Source of the DNA: an uncultured Eubacteriales bacterium
Lineage (GTDB): Bacteria; Bacillota; Clostridia; Oscillospirales; Oscillospiraceae
Assembly (NCBI GenBank): GCA_934567745.1
Contig: CAKTJM010000073.1
Location: forward strand, 1 to 9,217
Length of the DNA: 9,217 bases
Direction of reading: 5' to 3'
Position 1 is the stretch's first letter, and each line of letters starts with the position of its first letter. The notes under the pieces are model-generated. The model ran no database searches, was not told the origin of the DNA, and saw only the letters and a list, made by a program, of their open reading frames with translations. A program made the translations under genes and the position numbers. Shown here in pieces: positions 1 to 7,087 of this stretch.

Positions 1-1
1 C

Positions 2-751
<750 letters not shown>

Positions 752-752
752 A

Positions 753-1727
753 TCACGTTCCGTCGTCGTCCCGCTTGACGTGCGCCAGCGGGTTGGCGTC
801 GGCGGCGATCCTGCGGTTCGTGTCGGAGACGTGGGTGTAGATCTGGGTCGTCCCCAGGTCCTCGTGGCCCAGGACCTCCTGGATCGTGCGCAGGTCCACG
901 CCGTTGTCGAGCATCAGCGTCGCGGCGGTGTGCCGCAGCTTGTGCGGCGAGTACTGCGGGTCCAGCCCGGCGCGCAGGACGGCCTTGCGGACCATCTGCT
1001 CGACGGCCCGCGTGGTCAGGCGCGTCCGGTTGCGTGAGACGAACAGCGCGCCGCGATGCGGCAGCTCGTCCTTCGGCTCCGGCCGGACCGCCAGATAGGC
1101 GTGCAGCGCGTCCAGACAGGCCTCGTTCAGGTAGAGCTGGCGCTCCTTGCGGCCCTTGCCGAGGACACGGATCGTGTCCTCGCGCACGTCCCGGACGTCC
1201 AGCCCGACCAGCTCGCTCACGCGCAATCCACAGTTGAGGAACAACACGAGGATGGCATAGTCGCGGACCGCGTTCGGTCCGTCGACGGCCTCCAGCAGAC
1301 GCAGGCTCTCGGACAGCGTCAGGTACCGCGGCAATGACTTGCGGAGCTTGGGGTTGTTCAGGGCCTGCGTCGGGTCGTTCTCGAGCTGCCGCGCGTGGAC
1401 GCAGAGATAATGATAGAAGGACCGGATCGCCGCGCACTTGCGGGCGCGGGTCGTGGCCTCGGCCTTGCCGCCGGAGCGGCCGTCGAGCTGGGACAGGAAC
1501 CCGTAGACATCCGAGAGCCGGACCTGCGCGACGAAGCTCAGATCGACGTCGTCGATGGGGATCTCGCCCGACGGGTCGAGCGATGGATCGCGCCGACACT
1601 TCAGATACCGAAAGAACGCGCGCAGGTCGCAGTAGTATTCGTCCACGGTCTTGGCCGAGTGCGACAAGATCGTCTCGTGATAGTCCAGGAACTCCCGCAG
1701 GACCGGCGGGATCGTACGATCGGTCAT
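753..1727 (-). CDS. Tyrosine recombinase, XerC/XerD-like (clostridial type)
   Basis: A 324-residue site-specific recombinase. The N-terminal SAM-like core-binding domain (about residues 8-120) carries LREFLDYHETILSHSAKTV. The catalytic domain has the full set: R169 (CGLRVSEL), K191 (LGKGRKER), H262 and R265 (PHKLRH), H288 (LGHEDL) and Tyr297 (QIYTHV). Xer enzymes resolve chromosome dimers at dif; phage integrases share the fold. The ATG at 1727 is preferred because GGGGAGG lies 8-9 bases upstream; an in-frame GTG at 1754 would add nine residues but lacks such a site. The protein is longer than the usual 295-305 residues of XerC/XerD, with an acidic insert near residues 45-65 that I recall from a common clostridial subfamily of about 330 residues. 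Position next to spoIIM recalls the B. subtilis spoIIM-xerD region. A lox/dif-like palindrome lies 32 bases upstream of the start. No phage genes are nearby, so a housekeeping Xer role is favoured over an integrase. Confidence 0.93.
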   Translation of the reverse strand: MTDRTIPPVLREFLDYHETILSHSAKTVDEYYCDLRAFFRYLKCRRDPSLDPSGEIPIDDVDLSFVAQVRLSDVYGFLSQLDGRSGGKAEATTRARKCAAIRSFYHYLCVHARQLENDPTQALNNPKLRKSLPRYLTLSESLRLLEAVDGPNAVRDYAILVLFLNCGLRVSELVGLDVRDVREDTIRVLGKGRKERQLYLNEACLDALHAYLAVRPEPKDELPHRGALFVSRNRTRLTTRAVEQMVRKAVLRAGLDPQYSPHKLRHTAATLMLDNGVDLRTIQEVLGHEDLGTTQIYTHVSDTNRRIAADANPLAHVKRDDDGT

Positions 1728-1758
1728 CGAAAGGGCCTCCCCTCGTTTTTTCACGCCT

Positions 1759-1792
1759 CCAACTTCGCAAAATATGTATTATACGAAGTTGT
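1759..1792. other. dif/loxP-like recombination site candidate
   Basis: An AT-rich island in GC-rich DNA, in the leader of the recombinase gene. Perfect 8-base arms, CAACTTCG (1760-1767) and CGAAGTTG (1784-1791), are separated by 16 bases. Read as dif, it gives an 11-base arm (1762-1772), a 6-base centre TATGTA (1773-1778) and an 11-base arm TTATACGAAGT (1779-1789). This is the XerC-arm/centre/XerD-arm layout, and it shares ACTTC, TATnTA and TTAT with the B. subtilis dif as I remember it. Read as loxP, the ACTTCG to CGAAGT spacing (16) is the same, the 13 bases 1778-1790 are identical, and about 25 of 34 positions match by hand alignment. That it is the substrate of the adjacent enzyme is inference. 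It could instead be an operator. Confidence 0.6.
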
Positions 1793-1807
1793 GTGGACAA
1801 AGAGCTT

Positions 1808-1825
1808 CGCTCCCCTTTGGGAGCG
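1808..1825. repeat. 7-bp stem hairpin in the recombinase leader
   Basis: CGCTCCC (1808-1814) and GGGAGCG (1819-1825) form a perfect stem around a four-base loop. It lies between the candidate recombinase promoter and the lox/dif-like site. No T-run follows on either strand, so it is unlikely to be an intrinsic terminator. It may structure the recombinase leader RNA. Confidence 0.4.
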
Positions 1826-1845
1826 GATGGATCGTGACTGAGGTC

Positions 1846-1874
1846 AGTATACCTCATCGGTGCGCCGGGCGCAA
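1846..1874 (-). promoter_or_regulatory. Candidate sigma-A promoter of the recombinase gene, with operator-like palindrome
   Basis: On the minus strand, -35 TTGCGC (1869-1874), a 17-base spacer and -10 TATACT (1846-1851) point toward the recombinase. The -10 lies inside an inverted repeat, TGAGGT (1838-1843) and ACCTCA (1850-1855) with a six-base centre, which could be a repressor site. It would give a leader of about 110 bases carrying the hairpin and the lox/dif-like site. A second TATAAT lies inside that site (1778-1783, minus) but has no good -35. Confidence 0.45.
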
Positions 1875-1881
1875 GTCTTTT

Positions 1882-2433
1882 TTATGCTACGGCGAGCTGG
1901 AGCAGCCGCTCCAGCAGTGCGGGCGCGACCGTCCGGTCCAGCAGGATGCACAGCGCGAAGGCTGCCGCGCAGCCGATGGCGGCCGGGACCAGGCCGCGCC
2001 GCCCGGGATCGACCTGCCGCAGCAGGCCGAGCGTCCCCAGGACGAAGAACGCCGGGATCGCCAGCAGCCCGGTCGGCCCGAGCAGGACCACGGCGCTCAG
2101 CGGTCCCACGGGGCCGCTCGCCGCGGTCAAGGCCGCGACGGCGTGCGACAGGAACAGCCCCCGCAGGAAGAACAGCACGGGGATCGTCAGCCCCGCCAGC
2201 GGGAGCAGGCTGAGCAGTACGACCGCCACGGGCCAGCGTAGGACGGCCCAGCTCTCCTGCCGGAGCGTCGCCGGGGCGAGGTCGGCCGTGCCGAGGAACC
2301 GTTCGGACCAGACCTCCGACCCGAGCGCTCCGACGAGCAGATAGCCCGCCGCCGTGCCCAGGACGAACCCCAGGGACACCAGGAACAGCGCGACGTCGCG
2401 GTCGCGGTCCGCGGGTCTCTTGCCGCCCCTCAC
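1882..2433 (-). CDS. spoIIM: Stage II sporulation protein M homologue
   Basis: A 183-residue membrane protein of the SpoIIM family. In spore formers SpoIIM works with SpoIID and SpoIIP in the peptidoglycan-remodelling complex that drives engulfment of the forespore. Five likely membrane segments are visible near residues 14-36, 67-90, 92-106, 112-138 and 148-166. The stretch LAGLTIPVLFFLRGLFLSHAV followed by LLGPTGLLAIPAFFVLGTLGLL follows the B. subtilis SpoIIM pattern around its LPVIFILLFLKGVVVGF and LPQNIVIIPVFIVMATLA stretches. The protein is shorter than the Bacillus one (about 215) and lacks part of its charged N-terminus. The GTG at 2431-2433 is chosen because it overlaps the upstream stop as GTGA; longer upstream reading only shadows the preceding gene. 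It is followed by the recombinase gene, as SpoIIM is near XerD in Bacillus. A spore-forming ancestry is implied. Confidence 0.85.
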   Translation of the reverse strand: MRGGKRPADRDRDVALFLVSLGFVLGTAAGYLLVGALGSEVWSERFLGTADLAPATLRQESWAVLRWPVAVVLLSLLPLAGLTIPVLFFLRGLFLSHAVAALTAASGPVGPLSAVVLLGPTGLLAIPAFFVLGTLGLLRQVDPGRRGLVPAAIGCAAAFALCILLDRTVAPALLERLLQLAVA

Positions 2434-2858
2434 GACCGGCGCTTCCTGCGCTTGGTGCGGCGGCCGCCGCCCATCAGGCCCGCCAGCCCCCCGCCGGCCA
2501 GGACCATCAGCAGCATCCCGACGAACGGCGGCGGGAACGACAGCCCGCCCGTCGTCGCGGCCCGCACGAGCAGCAGGACGACGCACACGCTCCCGGCCAC
2601 GGCCGCGGCCAGGAGCATCGCCGCCCCGCCGCCCCCCTGCCGGACGGCGAAACGGCCGCCGATCAGGACACACAGGCCCGTACCCAGGCTCAGGGCGAGG
2701 CTCGGCGCGCCCTCCGGCAGTGCTCCGCCCCAGGTCAGCAGCGCCAGTACCAGCCCAACGAGCAGCATCAGGCCCAGGGCCAGTCCGGCCCCGCACACGA
2801 CCGCCAGCACGGGCAGACCGGTCTGCGCCGGGGCGGCGCCCTCACGTTTTTTCTGCAA
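2430..2858 (-). CDS. TIGR04086/YrzE-like small membrane protein
   Basis: A 142-residue, very hydrophobic protein with about four membrane segments (near residues 15-42, 50-66, 74-100 and 110-130). It is rich in Gly, Ala and Leu and ends in a basic tail, RRTKRRKRRS, probably cytoplasmic. Assignment rests on size, topology and position. In Firmicutes a membrane protein of the TIGR04086/YrzE family sits directly next to yajC and tgt, as here. Function is unknown. The start is a TTG at 2856-2858, seven bases after an excellent GGGGAGGG ribosome site (2866-2873); no ATG or GTG start fits better. That ribosome site is one arm of a long hairpin with the yajC-proximal sequence, so translation may be restrained. 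The gene overlaps spoIIM by four bases, suggesting coupled translation. The reading frame is secure, the family name less so. Confidence 0.78.
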   Translation of the reverse strand: MQKKREGAAPAQTGLPVLAVVCGAGLALGLMLLVGLVLALLTWGGALPEGAPSLALSLGTGLCVLIGGRFAVRQGGGGAAMLLAAAVAGSVCVVLLLVRAATTGGLSFPPPFVGMLLMVLAGGGLAGLMGGGRRTKRRKRRS

Positions 2859-2865
2859 AAATGAT

Positions 2866-2908
2866 CCCTCCCCACACAGCGTCTCTGTCAGACTCTATGT
2901 GGGGAGGG
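2866..2908 (-). terminator. Long hairpin between yajC and the membrane-protein gene, overlapping its ribosome site
   Basis: An 11-bp perfect inverted repeat (CCCTCCCCACA 2866-2876; TGTGGGGAGGG 2898-2908) extends inward, in minus-strand RNA, by a U-G pair, two pairs, one mismatch and a four-pair GUCU/AGAC stem on a five-base loop. Past the stem on the minus strand comes ATCATTTTTGC, so it could work as an attenuating terminator after yajC. Its 3' arm holds the GGGGAGGG ribosome site of the next gene, and the T-run holds that gene's TTG start. Confidence 0.65.
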
Positions 2909-2924
2909 TGTTTTCTATGCTAAG

Positions 2925-3200
2925 TCACTTCTGGTCCGGGTCCACGTCGACGCCTTTGTTCATGATCGCCCAGTTGGCATATTCCAAGCGGACACGGTCG
3001 GCGCCGGTCTCGATGACGACGGTCTTCTCCTTCACGGCGCAGACGGTGCCGATGATGCCATCGATCATGGTGACGGGATCGCCGGGGACCAGAGCTTTCT
3101 TCATGGCTTCCTTTTCCTTTTTGCGCTGTTTCTCAGGGCGCATCTTCAGGAAGTAGAAGATCGCGATGTACACGACGAGCAGTACCAGTAAAATTTCCAA
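2925..3200 (-). CDS. yajC: Preprotein translocase subunit YajC
   Basis: A YajC-family protein of 91 residues, accessory subunit of the Sec translocon that associates with SecDF in the membrane. One N-terminal membrane helix (LEILLVLLVVYIAIFYFLKM) is followed by the hallmark MRPEKQRKKEKEAMKKAL and then a small soluble domain with VPGDPVTMIDGIIGTVCAVKEKTVVIET. The TTG at 3198-3200 is the preferred start because GGAGGG (3208-3213) lies seven bases upstream. An in-frame GTG at 3215 (five more residues) would put that ribosome site inside the gene. The neighbour tgt is the classic partner of yajC. secD and secF, often next, are not present in this direction. A strong promoter lies just upstream and a hairpin just downstream, so yajC may be made in excess over the genes that follow. 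Confidence 0.95.
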   Translation of the reverse strand: MEILLVLLVVYIAIFYFLKMRPEKQRKKEKEAMKKALVPGDPVTMIDGIIGTVCAVKEKTVVIETGADRVRLEYANWAIMNKGVDVDPDQK

Positions 3201-3238
3201 GGCTGTTCCCTCCACTGTTGATATAAGACCTGATATTT

Positions 3239-3267
3239 ATTATAAGAGGATCCGGTGCATTTGACAA
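3239..3267 (-). promoter_or_regulatory. Sigma-A promoter of yajC
   Basis: On the minus strand, -35 TTGTCA (3262-3267), a 17-base spacer and a perfect -10 TATAAT (3239-3244). A transcript would start near 3232 and leave a leader of about 30 bases before the TTG start of yajC. It is the closest match to consensus in the window and separates yajC from tgt transcriptionally. Confidence 0.8.
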
Positions 3268-3294
3268 GCATTTTTTTCGCTTCCGCCGATTTTC

Positions 3295-4425
<1,131 letters not shown>

Positions 4426-4484
4426 GAGATCCCTCCTCGCTGGATGCTGCGGACGCTCCGGATCTCAGACGGCGCGCCATTTTT

Positions 4485-4513
4485 ATTTTACCAGCTTTCG
4501 GCCGTTCGTGCAA
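4485..4513 (-). promoter_or_regulatory. Candidate tgt promoter
   Basis: On the minus strand, -35 TTGCAC (4508-4513), a 17-base spacer and -10 TAAAAT (4485-4490), in a locally AT-rich patch. It would leave a leader of about 50 bases before the GTG of tgt. The -35 is weak; the spacing and position support the call. Confidence 0.5.
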
Positions 4514-4574
4514 TCTGTTTTTTCGGGATGCAGCACGTCCCCTCCCCTCTTGTAGCTTCGACCGGCCGCCCCTC

Positions 4575-4603
4575 TTGAAAACCGCGCCATCTTGTGGTAT
4601 CCT
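4575..4603 (+). promoter_or_regulatory. Candidate promoter of the DtxR-type regulator
   Basis: On the plus strand, -35 TTGAAA (4575-4580), a 17-base spacer and -10 TATCCT (4598-4603). Transcription would begin near 4610, leaving a short leader with GGAAGGGAG (4622-4630) seven bases before the ATG at 4638. No clear DtxR-type palindrome overlaps it by eye, so autoregulation is not supported. Confidence 0.55.
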
Positions 4604-4637
4604 ATAGATAGACCTACGAACGGAAGGGAGAACGACC

Positions 4638-5000
4638 ATGCACCTGCAAGAATCCGGCGAAATGTACCTGGAGTCCATCTACGTCCTCTCGAAGGCCGGA
4701 AAGCCAGTGCGCTCCATCGACGTGAGCGAATACATGCAGTTCTCCAAGCCGAGCGTCAGCCGGGCCATCGGCCTGCTCAAGTCCGGCGGCTACGTCACGG
4801 TCGAGCGCGACGGCTATCTGGTCCTCACCGAGAGCGGCCGGGCCGTGGCGGAGAACATCTATGAGAAGCACACGCTCCTCACCCGCTTCCTCGTCGCCCT
4901 GGGCGTGGACGAGGAGACCGCCGCCGAGGACGCCTGCAAGATGGAGCACGTCATCAGCGACAAGTCCTTCGCCGCCATCAAGGCGCACGCGGGCTATTGA
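4638..5000 (+). CDS. Short DtxR/MntR-family metal-dependent repressor
   Basis: A 120-residue regulator of the DtxR/MntR family: DNA-binding repressors activated by Fe(II) or Mn(II) that control metal uptake. The N-terminal winged helix begins with the family signature SGEMYLESIY, followed by a recognition helix KPSVSRAIGLLKSGGY and the wing GYLVLTESG. The dimerisation and metal-binding part includes H78 (YEKHTLLTRFL) and C100, E103, H104 in DACKMEHVISD. Compared with B. subtilis MntR, the positions of D8 and E99 are Met (M9) and Cys (C100). This matches the DtxR/IdeR iron-type ligand set (Met10, Cys102, Glu105, His106). The third SH3-like domain is absent, as in MntR. The start is fixed by GGAAGGGAG at 4622-4630. 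It stands alone, with its own promoter and terminator; no metal transporter is adjacent, so its targets are elsewhere. Confidence 0.93.
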   Translation: MHLQESGEMYLESIYVLSKAGKPVRSIDVSEYMQFSKPSVSRAIGLLKSGGYVTVERDGYLVLTESGRAVAENIYEKHTLLTRFLVALGVDEETAAEDACKMEHVISDKSFAAIKAHAGY

Positions 5001-5034
5001 GCCGGTCCGCGACACGAAGATACGAAACACGACG

Positions 5035-5071
5035 ACGGGACCCGATCCAAAACTGGATCGGGTCCCGTTTT
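5035..5071 (+). terminator. Strong intrinsic terminator after the DtxR-type gene
   Basis: A perfect 15-bp stem (5035-5049 with 5054-5068), loop AAAC, then TTTT. It lies 35 bases after the regulator's stop. An A-run flanks the other side (5050-5052 in the loop only), so it is chiefly a plus-strand terminator. It is only seven bases past the stop of the convergent 55-residue gene, and the stem could also stabilise that mRNA's 3' end. Confidence 0.88.
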
Positions 5072-5077
5072 CTGCCC

Positions 5078-5245
5078 TCACTTGCGTTCGGGCTCCTGAT
5101 AGCCGTAGCTGATCTTGAAGTGCTCCCCGATGAGCATCAGCTCGCCGGGGCTGCCGATGTCCGCGCCGGAGCGCTCGATGAGCCGCTGGACCGGCGGGGG
5201 CAGGGAGCGGAAATAGTGCTCCATGTTCGGGTCGTCGTACTTCAC
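5078..5245 (-). CDS. Uncharacterised 55-residue protein
   Basis: A small protein I cannot name. It starts at GTG (5243-5245), preceded by GGGGGGTGA four to five bases upstream, and ends seven bases before the terminator of the convergent gene. The sequence has a charged N-terminus (KYDDPNMEHY), then YFRSLPPPVQRLIERSGADI, then SPGELMLIGEHFK and a polar tail. It has no membrane segment and no Cys. The LPxxVQxxIxxSGxxI...ELxxxGEHF pattern looks like short helical proteins seen in Clostridia, from memory and without a named function. A later ATG at 5222-5224 could also serve as start. It lies 44 bases downstream of the permease remnant, probably in the same transcript. It is intact and in a plausible frame, which suggests it survived the decay of its neighbours. 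Confidence 0.65.
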   Translation of the reverse strand: MKYDDPNMEHYFRSLPPPVQRLIERSGADIGSPGELMLIGEHFKISYGYQEPERK

Positions 5246-5289
5246 GGTCTCACCCCCCTGCCAGTATGCCCGATCGGAGAGCGATCCAT

Positions 5290-6639
5290 TCACGCCTCCC
5301 GCAGACGCTCGACGAGCGAGGTCCGCGTCGCCGCGCGCGAGAGGAGCAGCGGGATCGCGGCCCCCAGCGCGGCGAACACCGGCAGCGCGAGCAGGATCGG
5401 CCAGGTCACGGCGCGATAGACGAAGAACCGCATCGTGCCCTCCAGCGCGTGCCCGATCGCCGGGAGCAGGCCCAGCGAGAGCACCAGCGCCAGCACGACG
5501 GCCCCCAGCGCGTAGAACAGCCCCTCCCAGACGAGCATGGCCCGGAGCTGCCGCCCCGTCATGCCGATCGCTTGGAGGACGGCGAACTCCCGCCGCCGCG
5601 CCAAGATCCCCGTCATGATCGCGTTGAAGAAGTTCAGCACGCCCACGACCGCCACCACGGCGCACAGCGCGCCGCCGAGCAGGAGGAACATGTGCTGGAA
5701 CTGCGAGAATTCCGCCCGGACGATGGCCTTGCTCTCGTACATCAGGGAGGATGAGCCATCCGTGAGACCGGCCAGATATGCCTCGGCCTGCTCCTCCGCC
5801 GCTGCGTCCGGCGTGTCGAAGAGGTACGCCATGGGCTCAGGCGCGTCGGGGCTGTCCGCGCGCAGGGCCTCGACGGGCAGGACCAGGTCATAGCCCGTCA
5901 GGACGTTGAACCGGTAGGACATCGCATAGGGGACGTCCACCCAGGCACAGACGGTATAGGTCACGTCCCTGCTGCGGAGGATGCGAAGCTCCCGATCCTC
6001 GTCCGGCGTGGTCTCGTCGCTGAACTGGCCGGTGCAGCGGTCGAAGAAGGCCTCCTCCTGCACATAGGTGACGGTGATCTCCTCCCCCACCGCGGGATAG
6101 TCCCCTGCGACGACGTTGCCGTAGTCGTCCGTGTGGACCGCGAGGGCGATGCTCCGGCCCTCCGGCGCGAAGAGCGGCGCGAGGTCGCCGTCCACCACGG
6201 TGAGCTTCTCGAAGAGCGCGTCGTCCAGGCCCTCCACCGGGCAGTCCGAGGAGAGCAGTCCGTCTCGCTGGGCGCACTGGGACAGGTAGGACGTCAGGTC
6301 CTCCGGTCCGAGCCGCGCCCCCGCCTGCGCCCGCACGTCCGCCTCCGGCAGCCAGCACTGGGCCCGCTGCGGGAGGGCGTAGACGAGGCCGGACAGGGAC
6401 GCCGTCGTGTTCGACCGGATCGCCTCGATGTCGCTCTCGTCGAGCGGCGTGGGCGCATAGCGGAAGTAGCCCGTCGGCCCCGCGATGAAGTCGGCGCAGG
6501 TGTTGCCGTCCAGATACCGCTCCTCGTCGAAGCCCTGCACGAAGACGGCCAGGACGTTCAGCAGCACCACGGACAGGCACAGGGACAGCACCACGAGCAC
6601 CGTCCGGCTCCGGCTGCGCCCCAGGTTGGCCAGCGCCAT
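5290..6639 (-). pseudogene. ABC transporter permease (FtsX type), C-terminal half only
   Basis: A 449-residue open frame corresponding to the second half of a roughly 800-850-residue FtsX-type permease common beside histidine kinases in Clostridia. MALANLGRSRSRTVLVVLSL matches the internal segment that opens the second half in such proteins. It gives a membrane helix (about 12-34), a long extracytoplasmic domain (about 35-310), and the FtsX domain with three helices (about 315-345, 368-395 and 405-432). FtsX hallmarks are FNAIMTGILARRREFAVLQAIGMTGRQL. The first half and the partner ATPase gene are absent. The frame runs upstream into VCR, directly against a kinase fragment. The ATG at 6639 has only a weak ribosome site. 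The remaining piece alone has MacB-like topology (1+3 helices), so a functional truncated protein cannot be excluded; decay is the simpler reading. Confidence 0.75.
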
Positions 6640-6640
6640 C

Positions 6641-6664
6641 CGGCAGACCCCGGCCCGTCTGCCG
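6641..6664. repeat. 8-bp inverted repeat on a deletion junction
   Basis: CGGCAGAC (6641-6648) and GTCTGCCG (6657-6664) flank eight bases. On the minus strand the second arm encodes the last recognisable kinase residues (ARQ) and the first arm encodes the VCR just before the permease Met. The two gene fragments therefore meet inside this palindrome. Confidence 0.7.
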
Positions 6665-7063
6665 CGCCGCGATCTCCCGCGTCAGATGCAATCCCAGGCC
6701 GACGCCCTCGGTCCGGGCGGCGGCGGGCGCACGGTAGAACCGCCCGAAGATCTGCGCCTGGTCCGCCTCGGAGATGCCCATCCCGGAGTCCGCGACGCAG
6801 ATGCAGGAGAACAGCTCATAGGACCGGACGGAGAGCCGGATCTCGCCGTGCGCGGTGTATTTGATCGCGTTGTCCACCAGGTTCCCGACCGCCTCGACGG
6901 TCCACTTCGCGTCACAGACCGCGTCGGCGTCGCCGTCCTCCAGGATCAGCGCGAGGCCCTTCGCCTCGGCCCGGGGGCGGGACTCGTCGAAGGTCTCCTC
7001 ACAGGCCGCGCCGCTCATGGCGCGCTCGACCAGGTCGGCCTCGACGATGATGATCTGCTCCAT
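6659..7063 (-). pseudogene. Sensor histidine kinase fragment (ATPase domain only)
   Basis: About 135 residues of a HATPase_c domain from a two-component sensor kinase. The N box (GNLVDNAIKYT), G1 box (VADSGMGISEADQ), F box (IFGRFYRAP) and G2 box (EGVGLGLHLTREIAARQ) are all present. The sensor region, membrane helices and HisKA domain with the phosphorylated His are missing. The sequence expected after the G2 box (GGxIxVxSxxGxGSxFxxxLP) is also absent; the frame instead runs out of phase into the permease remnant until a stop at 5888. The ATG at 7063 has a good AGGAGGGGG site and lies 24 bases after the merR stop, so a short ATPase-only product with a nonsense tail might still be made. It cannot autophosphorylate in the usual way. 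Original context was probably kinase, ABC ATPase, permease. It is a remnant broken at both ends. Confidence 0.75.
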
Positions 7064-7087
7064 CGTGGCCCCCTCCTGTCTGTCAGG

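Noticed and set aside
1862..1884. GCGC hairpin followed by a T-run on the plus strand, terminator-like.
   Set aside because: No plus-strand gene feeds it, because ligA ends more than 1 kb earlier, and the T-run is separated from a five-base stem. The same bases are better explained as the -35 region of the minus-strand recombinase promoter.
2434..2796. N-terminal extension of SpoIIM by about 120 residues.
   Set aside because: The extension is an out-of-frame reading of the preceding membrane-protein gene (Arg/Gly/Pro-rich); a GTGA overlap gives the natural start.
2909..2924. Looked for a SCIFF peptide gene (scfA) and its radical-SAM partner, often found near yajC in Clostridia.
   Set aside because: There is no room for a Cys-rich 45-residue frame between yajC and the membrane-protein gene, and no radical-SAM CxxxCxxC protein in the window.
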